A stretch of DNA of 64,000 nucleotides from contig NC_134280.1 in the NCBI RefSeq assembly GCF_949628215.1, positions 54,788,621 through 54,852,620 of the forward strand, read 5' to 3'. Below, one piece after another: positions 46,901 to 58,600 of the stretch; the first letter of the stretch is position 1; each line of letters starts with the position of its first letter. This DNA is from Phalacrocorax aristotelis. Lineage: Eukaryota > Chordata > Aves > Suliformes > Phalacrocoracidae. The translations under genes and the position numbers were made by a program. The notes under the pieces were generated by a model, which was not told the DNA's origin, did no database searches, and saw only the letters and a list, made by a program, of their open reading frames with translations.

Positions 46901-49900
46901 CAGCAGGTCAAGCATGGGACTGGGGCGACCGGGCAGCAGCTTGGGCACTGGACCAGGAAGGCCAGGCATCAGCACAAATGCAGGACCTGGGCGACTAGGC
47001 AGCAGCTTGGGAACAGAACCAGGAAGGCCAGGAGTCAAGCCAAGCACTGTACCTGGGCGACCAGGCAGCAGTTTGGGAACAGGACCAGGAAGGCCAGGAA
47101 TCAATCCAAGCACGGGAGCCAAGCGACCAGGCAGCAGCTTGGGAATAGGCCCGGGAAGACCAGGCATCAGCCCAAGTGTGGGACCGGGGCGGCCAGGCAG
47201 CAGCTTGGGCACAACTGTAAAACCGAAGTGTACTGTTGTATCAGAAACTATTTCTTCTAAAAACCTAGTCACAAGACCTAGCAATGGACAGATCAATGGA
47301 ATGAGACCTTTTCAAGGGCATAGACCTGTACTTCATCCACAAGGTATAAAGTTCTAGAGCAAACAATTTTTTAATTATTTCGTTTTTATTTTTATGTCTG
47401 AGTCGATGTCCCTGAGGGTCTTTGACAATTACAGATGCAATTAGGAAGACTTGGACAAAATACCATAGTTGTCTTTTAAAGAGTGCATTTAACAGTAGAA
47501 TGCTTTTTTCCTGCTTTGCAGCTTTTTATTTATCTTTACCTGTGTTCATATTCCTTGAAATACAGGCCTGGGGTGTGAAGGATTACATGAAAGAAAACTA
47601 AGCAGCCTGTGATGGATGGATGTATGTACATGAATGCTGTTAGAAGGAAAAGAATTGAAGGATTCACTGCCTGCATTGGTTAATTATGCTTAGTCTTTAA
47701 AATGTCAGTGTCTTAATAACAGATGCTTAAAGTGGTACATGAAAAATAAAAACCACACAGCAAACCTGTGACTGATTTTTTAGTGTTTTGGCAAATTCAC
47801 CTTATCAAGCAGTTCTAAAAATTTTTTTCTGAACAGAAACAAGCAGCATGGACTCTAGCAAATAAGTGCCTAGAAAGCCCTAAACAAGAACATAGACTTA
47901 TGTCTGCTAGTTTCCTCAGGATGCAGTTGGTGATACTGACATGTAATCTATAGCACAACTTAAAGGAAGTATTTCCTTTTACTGAGTTTCTGAGAATTGC
48001 TAGTTAACCTGAGGCAGAGGTTTTCTGACTTGAAGTCCAGAGTTGTAAAATGGCTGTGCCTGAGGTATAGCAAGGAGAAGTACTGTTAAATTAATCTTAT
48101 AGTAATGTTATTAATTACTGATTTAGGTCTTGGAAGACCACCTGTTAGTTACAAGAGACAAATAGATGATGATGATGATGAATATGACTCTGAAATGGAT
48201 GACTTCATCGAAGATGAAGGGGAACCTCAAGAAGAAATATCAAAACATATTCGGGAAATATTTGGCTATGACCGGAAAAGGTAAGAAAAAGTCAATTTTA
48301 AGATATCACAGAACAAGCAACAGAACAACAGACATTAACGTAGTTCAACAAATAAAAATGCATTAGAAATAGGGGAAGGGCTGGTATCCAAAAATGGTTT
48401 TGCTTTGCAGAAATTTAATAAGCATTAGAGTTGCTTCTGTGCAGAAGAGACCTTGAATTTGCACACTGCCTGCTATGCTCTTCTGGAGAGCAATATAATT
48501 TGCTGCAATAGGACATAGCTGGAAAACACAGCTTCTTCAATGCCTCACCTGTGTAATAGTAACTCTTTCCTATTATTGGATATTAAAAAGCTTTCTATAG
48601 CAGTCAGCAGTATTTCAGAATTCATCAAATGTAACTACCTGAATATGAACTGCTAAATGCAATAGTGTTACCTCTTCTGTAAGAGGATCTAACTTGGTAC
48701 GACTAGGAACTGCTCGAAATGAAGGCTCTTATTTGGCTTATTTAAATACTTCCCTCTTGTCTGACAGTAATTTATAAGAAAGCAAGCATTTTAAAGGCTT
48801 GTAACTTAGATTCTTTCAAAACATTAAAATCTACGTATGGCAAGGTAATTATTTTTTCTAAGAAGGTATGTGAATTCATAATTCAACTGTACATTATCAT
48901 GGATGGATTTCTAGTGTGCTGAAAACTAATGTTTACCTTCCAGATACAAAGATGAGAGTGATTATGCCTTACGTTATATGGAGAGCAGCTGGAGAGAGCA
49001 ACAGAAGGAAGAAGCTAGGAGGTATGCATAGATTTAAACTCACCTAGAAAGTGGGAAGCTTGTTTATTGCCCAAGTCATGGGGCAAAGTTAGAGTGGATA
49101 TTTCCTGCTTTTTTATAGTAGAGGTAAATAAGCCTTACTATTTTTTTTATAAGAAAGCTTAGGTAAAGATGAAAGTCAGCCAGGCAGTGGTGAGTAATGT
49201 AAATAGTGTATGTTCATTCTCATGCATTGCAAACTTTGCATGTTTAAAAAAAAAACACAACAAAAACAAAAACCCCCCAACAACTTATGCCCAAAGACCT
49301 TTTTAAAAATTACTTTAAACTTCAGTCGAAATGCTAAACACTTCAATTTGTACCAAACATTATAATATTTTGCTAGTTTGAGGAGTAGAAGGAGATTTGT
49401 TTGTTTTTACCTATATACACATGTTTGTGTGTGTGTATTTCTATGTATATATAAAGTACTCTGCCAAACTTTTGCAATCAGTGATTTAAAATACGAAGAT
49501 TATATTTTCATATTGGTTTTGACCATTGGTGTTGGCCTCTAGGCCTGCACAATTCTTGTGTTGCTATTATAAAACCTGGTGTTCGTAAAGTGATTTTCTT
49601 TCTGGTTTTTAATGACTGGTGGGTCAATCTTGTGAAAGTTATAAGAGGTTTTTATAGATAGTGGAAAATATTGGAATATACTGAGTTAACGAATTTTTTG
49701 TTCTACTGGAATTTTTATATTGTTATTCAGAAGGTGCCTTCAGCATTGGAAACATGCGTCTTTCTGAAGAGATAGTGTTCTTATTTCTCTTGCTCCTAGG
49801 GAATAGCTGCAGCTCATGCAAAGCTATAGTCTGTTAAATGGAGTTAGAGGAAACAACTGGCATTTTACAGCGATGTTGCTATTGACTAAATTCTCTGAGA

Positions 49901-51236
49901 AGACCTAGACTGAGGTTCTGTGGAGTTGGATACCTGGCTAACTTTTAACTACCATGCCAGCATAAAGGAAGGGAAGATAAGAAACTTAAGTAAAATTGAG
50001 TTTAACTATTTTCAATGCTTAGCTGCTTTTCACTGAGACTAGTTAAAAGCGTTATGACAATTGAAATGAGGAACTCTTTCTAACCAAGCAAGACCACTAA
50101 AATTTAGTTGTTCTAAGTTGAAATAAAAAGTTATGCTTCAAGCCAGAGTTTGATCACATAGATACTTGATGTGTTTGTTTCCAATCTTAATTTGGATGTC
50201 TGCGGTTTCCTGAATTCAAGATGACTTGGCTATTCTTGTTTAGGCATAAAATCTGTTTTAGAGCCCGTACTGGAGCAGTTTAGCCCAGAACAGTTGAATC
50301 CTTGTAGTCATGTGGTTGAACCTTTTGCAACAAGGTGCATGCAACACTGCCTCATGTTGCTTCGTAATGAGCTATGGATGTACAAATGCACTTGGTAGAG
50401 CTGCAATTGAGGCAGTAGCAGATCACAAAATGGTAACTTTGCAACACCCATAGTATCAAACCAGCAAATCTGGCCCTTATTTATTGAAGAGGAGATTAGA
50501 TATTTAAGTATCACTTTCAATATACTGGCTTCCAGGAAGCTGAAGAAATTATGCAGGGACATAGTTAAATATGCTGTATTACCAGAGTCTGTTTACCAGA
50601 GTCATGGCAGCTAGATAGACTGAGAGTGAGCAATGTTGTGCTTGGGGCACCATTCAGGTAGCTACAATGTAGGAAGTTGCAACAAAGTCTTTTGCTTCTC
50701 TACTGTTTGACATTTACATTGGCAAGGGAGAGAAAGGGTATGGTTTAGGTAGTACTCAGAAGTTGATGAGAGTCAGTCTTGCTATGTCTTATATGCAAGA
50801 GTTGCATTGGGCAGAATTGATGGATGTGTTTCAGCAGCTTCTTTTTAGAAAAATTACCTTTCTTATTAAAATCAGAGTTTTTTCATTATTGATTTTTTTT
50901 AAACAAAACCTTTAATTTTTCCCTCAAAGATTTGTTTCTAATCTAATGATAAAATCTTGATTTCTTTTCTCAAAGCTGTATTCTTGCTATAACTGAAGAG
51001 AATTTGGTTGTTGAACTGATCTAAAACTTCTGCTCAGATCAGCTGTAATTTTAGGATTGCTTTTCTTGGGGGAGGGGTAGAAGTAAAATTTCATGTTGCT
51101 TGAGTAGCAGTGTGTAAAGTATTTCATCTTATTTGACAGTTTGAGACTTGGTGTTCAGGAGGACTTAGAAGAATTGAGACGGGAAGAAGAAGAATTAAAA
51201 CGCAAGAGACAGTCTAAGAAGCTGAGGACACGTTAA
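34456..51236 (+). CDS. SPTY2D1: SPT2 chromatin protein (histone H3-H4 chaperone), complete, six exons
   Basis: Coding exons are 34456-34515, 43497-43611, 45715-47343, 48127-48280, 48944-49021 and 51140-51236. They total 2133 bases and 710 residues, close to the roughly 685 of the human protein, and all introns are GT-AG. The start MDFHNILVMASEQQG and the following KRYSLAVGPPRK match the conserved SPT2 N-terminus. Next come a Lys/Arg/Glu coiled segment (residues ~50-75), a Ser/Lys-rich disordered middle, sixteen 11-residue Gly-Pro repeats (383-558) and the SPT2 domain. That domain has an acidic DDDDDEYDSEMDDFIEDEGE run, then ISKHIREIFGYDRKRYKDES and ALRYMESSW, and a basic C-terminal helix ending KKLRTR. 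In the family, this end grips the H3-H4 tetramer and helps reassemble nucleosomes behind RNA polymerase in the nucleus. UEVLD lies downstream on the same strand, as in other vertebrates. Confidence 0.96.
40165..40225 (-). mobile_element. CR1 3'-tail fragment
   Basis: About 60 bases read as the complement of the CR1 3' end (plus strand: AGAATCAGTCATTGATGTTGG, then the AAGATCGAGTCCAACCAT phrase). It is a short 5'-truncated remnant inside SPTY2D1 intron 1. Confidence 0.55.
42041..42410 (-). mobile_element. 5'-truncated CR1 LINE in SPTY2D1 intron 1
   Basis: The minus strand encodes the CR1 ORF2 C-terminus (GFKLKEGRFRLD, then MRVVKHSNRLPREMVDAPSL) followed by a nearly complete 3' UTR. The plus-strand end TAGAATCATAGAACAGTTAG at 42045 is the typical CR1 3' terminus. 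The copy is cut off at its 5' side near 42410, as usual for target-primed insertion. It lies antisense to SPTY2D1 and carries short frame-disrupting deletions. Confidence 0.88.
43612..45714 (+). other. SPTY2D1: SPTY2D1 intron 2
   Basis: A phase-1 GT-AG intron of 2.1 kb. Roughly its middle half is a probable retroviral LTR (listed separately). The exon 3 acceptor follows a good pyrimidine tract at about 45690-45712. Confidence 0.9.
44220..45150. mobile_element. Probable decayed solo LTR of an endogenous retrovirus
   Basis: The sequence has the flavour of avian ERVL-class LTRs as I recall them. It has a stretch about Ala-rich 'caccaatgcagaattaagaa' with 'agcaatgctggatgcttggg' near 44398-44455, then a pyrimidine-rich part with 'tgtgcttcggtgcc' and 'ccaagatgttccc' near 44730-44765. 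No gag, pol or env reading frame is present, so it would be a solo LTR. Ends, target-site duplication and orientation could not be fixed by eye, and the assignment rests on memory of composition and phrases. Confidence 0.35.
46686..47213 (+). repeat. SPTY2D1: Coding minisatellite: sixteen 33-bp (11-residue) units in SPTY2D1 exon 3
   Basis: Residues 383-558 divide without a gap into sixteen 11-residue units built on GPGRPGSSLGT. The units are GPGHPGGGSSA, GPGRSSSNSAA, GPGGPGSGSAA, GPGRPGSGSSL and so on to the last, GPGRPGSSLGT at 47181-47213. From unit 8 the units alternate between an -RPGSSLGT type and a -PGI/V-PS- type, giving a 66-bp higher-order dimer repeated about 4.5 times. The segment lies in the disordered linker between the conserved N-terminal and histone-binding parts. 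Confidence 0.95.
47344..48126 (+). other. SPTY2D1: SPTY2D1 intron 3 with a possible intronic poly(A) site
   Basis: A 783-base phase-1 intron. Its donor (AAG|GTATAAAG) departs from the best consensus. If it is not spliced, translation adds four residues after Gly and stops at 47355-47357. An AATAAA at 47745-47750 with TG-rich sequence 20-40 bases on could end such a transcript. Confidence 0.6.
48281..51139 (+). other. SPTY2D1: SPTY2D1 introns 4 and 5, with the small exon 5 between
   Basis: Intron 4 is 48281-48943 and intron 5 is 49022-51139, both GT-AG. They hold only AT-rich sequence and short A-rich runs (for example 49243-49275). No nested gene or recognisable repeat was found. Confidence 0.9.
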
Positions 51237-51753
51237 CTGACTTATGGTGTTGACTTTGTTCATGTTTCTGCTACCCTCTGCCTCCACACATCTCTTATTC
51301 TACTTCAGTTTCCATTTGCTTGTTAGAGGGCAAAAGAATATTTAAAGCGATTAAAGTACTGAAAAGCAAGGCTTTAGTTTGACCTAAATAAGATATTTAT
51401 TTTTAATACTTGCCAGGGTTGGTTTTTTATGAAGAGATTAATGCACTAATGCATATTAAGTGGAATAAAATAAGGAGATGTTTCCATTCATTAAACCAGT
51501 TCAAGATGCCAGCAGTAATATTGACTAGCTATGCACTGACTCGGAACTGTGTGGGCCCATATACCAGTAAACCAATCTTGCATTCACTTGAAAGAAAGGA
51601 ATAGCATTCTTGTTCCCTGATATTTCTTGAGACTTGGAGAAATTGTTCTATATCCTACTCTCTCCCAACTTGAGCCTCAAAGTATTGAAATGTCATCTGC
51701 TGTACGGAAGCAGCTTGGATGTAAATTCAGCCATTGCCACAGATGTTCAAAGC

Positions 51754-51759
51754 AATAAA
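51754..51759 (+). terminator. SPTY2D1: First SPTY2D1 poly(A) signal
   Basis: AATAAA in the context AGCAATAAAATGCTGCAC, 518 bases past the stop codon, followed by T-rich sequence. It is the nearest perfect hexamer downstream of the coding end. Confidence 0.5.
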
Positions 51760-52090
51760 ATGCTGCACATTTTCTGATTTGAGTACCTACAAAAATAATT
51801 TGAACCTCTTTATATCTAAACAGAAAAGTGCATGTCACTTGCAAATTGTACAGTTATAGGTATGGCCGAAAGATTGTTGGCTTTTGCTGTGTCTGGAATT
51901 CCTGTACCAGTCTAATTCAGTGTGATAAATACACACCCTGAAAACAGGATTTCTAGTGTTTGTATGTAACTTTACTTTTGGGCTCAGGCGTATGCTTGGG
52001 AACTCTTTTCCTGCCCTGTAAATCTTCACGTTTGTTTAACAGCTTCTGCTGCTTTTACAAATTGTGTACAGTGCACATGTTTTTTCTTGC

Positions 52091-52096
52091 ATTAAA
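52091..52096 (+). terminator. SPTY2D1: Second SPTY2D1 poly(A) signal
   Basis: ATTAAA preceded by a T-rich stretch and followed within 10 bases by TGATGTGTGAAATG, a good GU-rich downstream element. The T-rich upstream and GU-rich downstream context is stronger than that of the first site. Confidence 0.45.
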
Positions 52097-55000
52097 CATC
52101 TGATGTGTGAAATGATTTAAAATGTGAAGCAGTCATTTATCTAATTAGGTTTACTATTTAGAAAGCACATCAGAATTAAATTTTGTTAGAATGTATTTGC
52201 AGCTTTTCAGTATTAACAGCTTCATGTTAACTAGTTAATACTTGTGACGAATTTCATCAAACCAAAAATCTAAAATGCTCCATATAGCAGGAGAGTTAGT
52301 TCAGTTACTTTAATGCCCATATTTGCACATTATTTCTAACTATGCACTTAAAGACTGTTTCTTTCAGTAACTGAATTTGTTTACAATCAGCACAGGGCTC
52401 ATGTAAGTTTACAGGAGTTGTACTGAGAATCTGAAGCTCAAATCTGGTGTTGCATCTGTTTTGATTTCCCTATGAAGGCTGCCCTTCAAAGCCCACCAGT
52501 ATCACTACTCGGCTTTGCCTCAAGCTCCAGGACTCCACTGATAGTACCTCAGGCTTCAGCTGCTGTGAGGCTGTTACATTTTAGTGCTAGAAGTACTCAG
52601 CAAAGTACAAAAAGGGCTTTTGGTGTTTGTTGGGAGGGGGGAAAATAAAGGAAAATAAAGGAATAAAAAGGAAAAATTACCTTGTAGAAAAACAACACAG
52701 GAACCTTTCCTATCAGGGGCTATTCTTAACTGTGCTGCTTCTAGGAAGCAGGTCAGGTAGCAACCTGTAAGGAACCATCTTGGAAGCTGCTGAAGTGTCA
52801 ACATCTGACTCTTAATGTAAGAAAAAACAGAATTGCCTTTTTAAGATATTTTCTGTCAATGGTGTAGCATTTCACTGCCTCAGTAAAATACTGACATGAG
52901 TAAACTGTTCGGATAGATTCTATAAACTAATTCAGTATTAGCTGACAGGGAGACCAGATGAAGATACCATCGTTGCTCCTCTATTTTTAACTTTCTATAG
53001 TAACTAAAACTGTTTCTCAGTGTATGCACTTGAGACCATGCAAGATAGTGTAACCTCACTGCTTGTCTAGAAGTGTGTCATATTCACTCTGCTTCACTGG
53101 GACCATCTAAAATTTTCTGTTGTAGTTCCTAGAATTAGCCACTCAAGACAATGAATGCTGGGACCATGATCAAGTTACTGGGTTTTTAACTTTTTAGTTC
53201 ACTTCTTAGCTGGAGAAAGGCTCTAGGTCTGTCAACCCAGACAGCTGTATCAGCTGTGAGCAACTTCCTGCCTGGTTGGGAAAAAAGTCTCTTATGAAGC
53301 AGAAGAAATACATTAATTAAAAACTGGTTCAGTTGGGAACTGCTTTTCAGATAGATACAGGTTAAATAAAACCTGATTATTTCACCATTCTCTGGATTAT
53401 TTAACCATGCAAGATCAGTTAAATTTCTTAATCTGTAAAGCACTTTGTCATTTGTCTTTTAGGTGGTGACTAGAATGTATGTACTCTGCTAGCTTCCCTA
53501 AGACACTATATAACTGTTTCTTCACACAGTGATCATGGCTTAAACTTTGTCTCTTTCAATGAAAAATTATTCAAGGACATGTTTGTAATTTTACAGTCAA
53601 GAAGTACTTTCTCATAATTGGCATGGGATGCTCATGGTTTTCAAATTTTGTACAAACATTTGGGTTTTAAAGTGCTTGCATTTGCTGCATATTTGTAAAC
53701 TGGCTGGGAAGGAACTAAATTTGGGGGTTTTTAACTCCTGACCTTGTATTCAAAAACATGTTTACTGTTTGCCAGATTAATAGTATTAATCTAATGAGAG
53801 TACTTCAGTACTTGTCCAAAGTGCATCTGAATTTGAGGTCAAGAAAAACTGGAAGAATGCTTATATGGGTTTATAAGGATCTGCTGTTAAGCTAATGATT
53901 TAATTGTATTGAATGAAATTCTGGTTTGGTGGTTAGATTTTTAATTCACTGTTTGACAATGTGCCTTTTTTCTAAATTGTGTCAAAAAATAATGAATGTA
54001 GGAGTATAAAAAGGTTGGTTGGTTTCTGCTATCTCAGATTCTGTATCCTTAAACTTGATAGTGTGAAATGACATACTTTTCAGAAAACCCTTCCAGGTCT
54101 GGCTCTGATTGCACAATTACCGTAGCTACTTCTTTACTGCTAATGCTAAATCAAATGAAGGGCACTTTCTATTGATGACTACTCTTTTTGAAAATGTCTT
54201 CTATTTACACTTGACCTGTATTTCACTTTACAGTGATGTCTTTTGGAGGCCAGGGTTTTGCATATCACAGGAAGCCTTAGTGTGCAACTCTGTGCTGTGC
54301 TTTAAAATGTTTCAAGAAGTATATGAGATCTCTATGGAAATCTGGATTTATTTTTGTGTAAAGCCCAAAATATTGTCCAGGAAAACTAATTTTTCTAATT
54401 TTTTGCATTTTGTAACATAATCTAGTAGCTGATGCATATTTCTAGATATAGCGTATTTCTGGAGACCAAAACATGTCAGAAAAAATAAATATATGGAGAG
54501 ACTGGTGTTTAAATTGTGATGAATGTACTTCTATTTATTTTGGTGAGTGGGTGTGATGCAATATTAAAGTGTTAGTGTGTAAATAAGGGTGCTTCTAGTT
54601 TTAGCCAATTTTTTTTTTCTTTGGGGATATCATTTGTGCACAATGTCTTTTTACACAATGTGACAAATCAGGTTAAAAACTCGTACATAGCTTAACTGTT
54701 TTCTGGTGCTGTCAAGAAAGTGTAAGTGTATACTTCTGCACACACCAAATGCATATATAAGTTTTGCAGAGTATGTATACAATAAATCACAGGCATTAAA
54801 CACTTCACTGCTATTTCTCATTGGTTTACTTTATGGAAGATTTTTCAGAATCCTTTTCTGATGGTTTCCTCTGGGCTGTCACACACAACAGCGTTAGGCT
54901 GAATGTTCTCCAAGAATTGTTCTCTTGTTCTCATGCAGCCAGCAAGAATGTATGAAAAACTAGTCACTTAAGCATTCAGGAAAGATCTGAATCATTGATG

Positions 55001-55640
55001 TCTCCTGCAGTGTAGGCTTCTGATATGATACATATTTGGAAGTACATGCGTTTTAGAATGATAGTACACACAAGCATATCAGTTGCCTTTAATTGCTTTC
55101 ATTTGGCATGTGGTGTTTCAGCCTCCAGTTGCATAAGCAGCATCTTTCTCAGATTTTCTTATTCCCATGTAAAGAACCTGAGCTTCCTCAATTGCTGTCT
55201 CCTATGGAATGGTTTACTGCTTTGACAGGTAGAGGTAAACACAGGTGACTGTTCTGATTAGCTAGTGCTGCAACCCACTTCCAAATAGATGAATGAATAC
55301 ACATCGAAGTGAGCCCACCTGCCTTTCCTTTGAAACAGCAATGCTTGCACTCTTGTGTACCTTAAAAAAAAAATTAAATCATATTGCAAATCAGCATTTA
55401 ATCAGTGTCCTTCGGGTACCTTGTTTTGAAGGTATGAAATATGTTACCTTGTTTGGAATAACCTTGTATGGAATTCCCTTGAGAGTTTTAATGTATCTTA
55501 ATAGCTGTAATTGGTCATAATTTCAAAGCAAATATATTCTGTTCAGGTGGAGGGTGATTCTACATGGAGGGTTATCTTAATCCAGCCACTAAAGCTGTAA
55601 TTCTCTGGAAGCAATAAAATTATTTTACTCAGGTTTGGAA

Positions 55641-58600
55641 AAAAAAATACATTTTTCTCATTTGAGAACAGTTTAGTTATAATTTATTTGAAACAACATT
55701 TTAGTTCCCCAAGACAGAACTGCAGTTTAGTCATCCCACAGGTAGCCTTTTCTTAGCCCTTGAAATGCATATGGAAACATATAATTTTCCATGAGCCTAG
55801 TGATCCAAAAAGCCTTTGAATGTGACTGTAAGTGATACATAGACAGGCAGCCTGGTCACATCAGGTGAATCCTCAGAGTTCATGCACAGTGATGTACTGT
55901 CATTAACAACCCTCTTCCCCCAGCCAAAATAAGCAAACCAGCAAACCCTTTATTAGCGTGGCTTCTGTTTGCTAGCTCCATGTACGAAGGGAAGGTGGTG
56001 GTGGCAGTGTAGAGTGTGTGATGCAGCCAGGGGCTACAGGAGTCCTGTTTATGAGCAGTGTGAGAGATGCTGAAACTAGCATGAAAAATTAACTGTTTTG
56101 TAGAAGATTATTTGCTGCCGTATGCAGTTGGTAATGAGGTCTGGCATACCTCAGAACTGCTGGTTTAAATCCAGCTTTGGTTGGATGGTGCTTTTAAACT
56201 GATAGTTATGACATATAAAATAGTCACAGTGTAGTTCACACACACAGGTGACTTACTGGTTGTTCAGAACAGGTGAGCACTGAGATAAATAATGCTCTTG
56301 TGATATTTCCAGAGCAGAAGCTGGCTTGGGTTTTGTGAGCAAACTTGCTCCTGCCACTTGTGTTGCAGTTGGTCTTCATTTATTCCCCAAATTTCAGTAT
56401 CTGGGATAATCACTCGAGCATATTTCAGAAGTGCAAATTTTGCCCAAAGCATTTAATATGTATGAGTTCAACTTGTAATTTCCCTTCCATTACTCTTAAT
56501 TTGGTCAACTCGTAGTAGTGTAGGATATTCTTCACTGGCAAAAATTCTTTGAAATGCTTCCCAAATTAGAGGTTCACATTATTGAAAACCTTTTCCCTTG
56601 GCTTTGCTCTAAGCTAGCATACTTGGAGATACAGGATGCCCACATGCAAGCAGAAGAATGAGACTGGTATTTACAGTAAGAAAGTTTAAGGCAGTAAAAA
56701 TAATGACATTTTCCTCTTGTGTGGAGCTGAATAAAATTCAAAACCCTCATGCTGTAGAAGTAGCTCCAAGTTCCACAAGGCTGTCATTTTATTTTGCCCT
56801 CTCCCTTAGCATCTGAGAAACTACAGCCTATTTTCTGTATAATTAACCATCTTCTCTACCAAGCCTCAAAGAAAACAGTAAGAGGACTCGTACTGCTAGC
56901 AAAATGCTATGGTTTTGAATACATACAGTGAGCTTTTATGCAGAAAGGAGTTGTAATAAAATAAGAGTTGATGTATTGCTCAGTAAATGCCAGTTTGGGG
57001 AATTGTCTGTAGCTTGTTTGGTAAAAATACATACAAAATGCTATGCCCTCCTTTGGAAGAGTATAGCATAACCAGGTGCACTGACTTTACTGGATTATTC
57101 ATGTTGCAAGTTGATACGCATTTGAAAGCTTTTCTAGAGCAGAGGCAGTGTTTGGTAATACACGATCCTGAAAGCTAAGTTTCATATTTTTATCTCTAGA
57201 AATCATATAAACTTAGAATTGACACCAAATTAAAGATATGTTAGTCAAAACTCTGGCCAATAGACAATCAAATAGAATAAAAGAATGAACATTTTTGTAG
57301 CAGATTAAAATTTAGTATACCCAGTAAAGGGCATCTCATTACTGTCTTGCAACCACCCATGGGTGGTATAAGGCAAGGAGTGTTTATCTACAAGACTGCA
57401 TTTAACAGAACACCCCTGTTGCTCATGGAGCTATCGGTATCTCTCCATCTGGCCGTGTGCAACTATAGCACTACCCTGAGTGCTTCTGGCCTGCCTCATA
57501 CTACTTGGCTGATTGAAGCAAGCATGTAGACACACAGATGAAGTAAATAACTGGCAGAAAATATCTTCAGAAATGAGCAGATATTTCTACTGGCTTCCTT
57601 CTTGCTTAATGGTTGGGGGGTGCTGGGCTAGGTAAATCAGGAGCTAGCTTCAGAAGCTGAAATATAGATGGGAACTTTAGTAACGAAAGGTAGAGATCGA
57701 GTGATGGGGGGAGAGGAACGACTAGAGGACCAGTGCAGGGTGATACATGGGGTAGCACAGCTGTGTTCTGTGTGGGCAGAACGTTAGCCTTCTAGCAAGA
57801 TGTTTCATTACCTAGGGATTACTTGGCATTAGGATTTATTAATACAGAGCTTTTCATTGCAAATGATGTTTAGAGCAAACTTTGAGTCAGAGGTCACAGA
57901 CACAGCTGTGAATTTAAAAGAGAGTTTGAACAGTGGGTACTAAGAAATTTGGATCTGTAGTTTGGGTGCAGGCTTAGTCAAAGGTGACCTCTAAGACTTG
58001 CATAGAGACAGTGTTACCACTCTTATTATTGAGACGATAGTGGTGTGTCACTACCAAGGGTATGCTGTTACTGTTCTGGTTTCTATGATTATTTTGGTTA
58101 TGTATGCATAAAGTGTTTCCAAACACCTAACCTACCAATAACCATAAGTATCTATTAGCCTTTCCTAGTTGCTTTTACTGTGAAATTGGGAGAAAGTAAA
58201 AATTTAAATGCCTGAGATTATCAATTTAAAAGGAATGCTGTATTCTCAAACATTAGTCTGTGCTAGGACCTTTGTGAAACAAAATTATTTTCAAATTTTC
58301 TCTTAAAAGGCTTTAGCTAAATGTTCATGCAGATGGTTCTGTGACAGCTCATCATAGGGTTCACTGTGTTTCCACCCTTCAAAAAACTGTGTAGCCATAG
58401 AGTCTGTAGGATGCTGGGGTGAAGGCAGCTGCCATTGCATGTGTCCCAGACCAGAGCTCTCAGGGTCCCTGTAAAGCTTTAATTTCCTGTTCTTCCTACC
58501 ACAAAACCCAGGTTGCCCAGAATACTTCCCTCTGTTTACAGAGGGTCTCTACCGTAGCGCCCACCACCCCAGAGAACACAGTGCACAAGGCTACACTGGT

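Larger units (their letters stand above)
51237..55640 (+). other. SPTY2D1: Probable SPTY2D1 3' UTR with alternative ends
   Basis: AT-rich sequence with no coding potential follows the stop codon. Poly(A) signals are AATAAA at 51754-51759, ATTAAA at 52091-52096 (followed by TGATGTGTG), AATAAA at 54781-54786 and AATAAA at 55613-55618. Which are used cannot be told from sequence; the first two give 3' UTRs of about 0.5 and 0.9 kb. Confidence 0.5.

Noticed and set aside
46631-47296. 221-codon minus-strand frame opposite SPTY2D1 exon 3
   Set aside because: It is the antisense shadow of the Gly-Pro coding repeat; a 33-bp repeat free of stops on one strand is easily free of them on the other.
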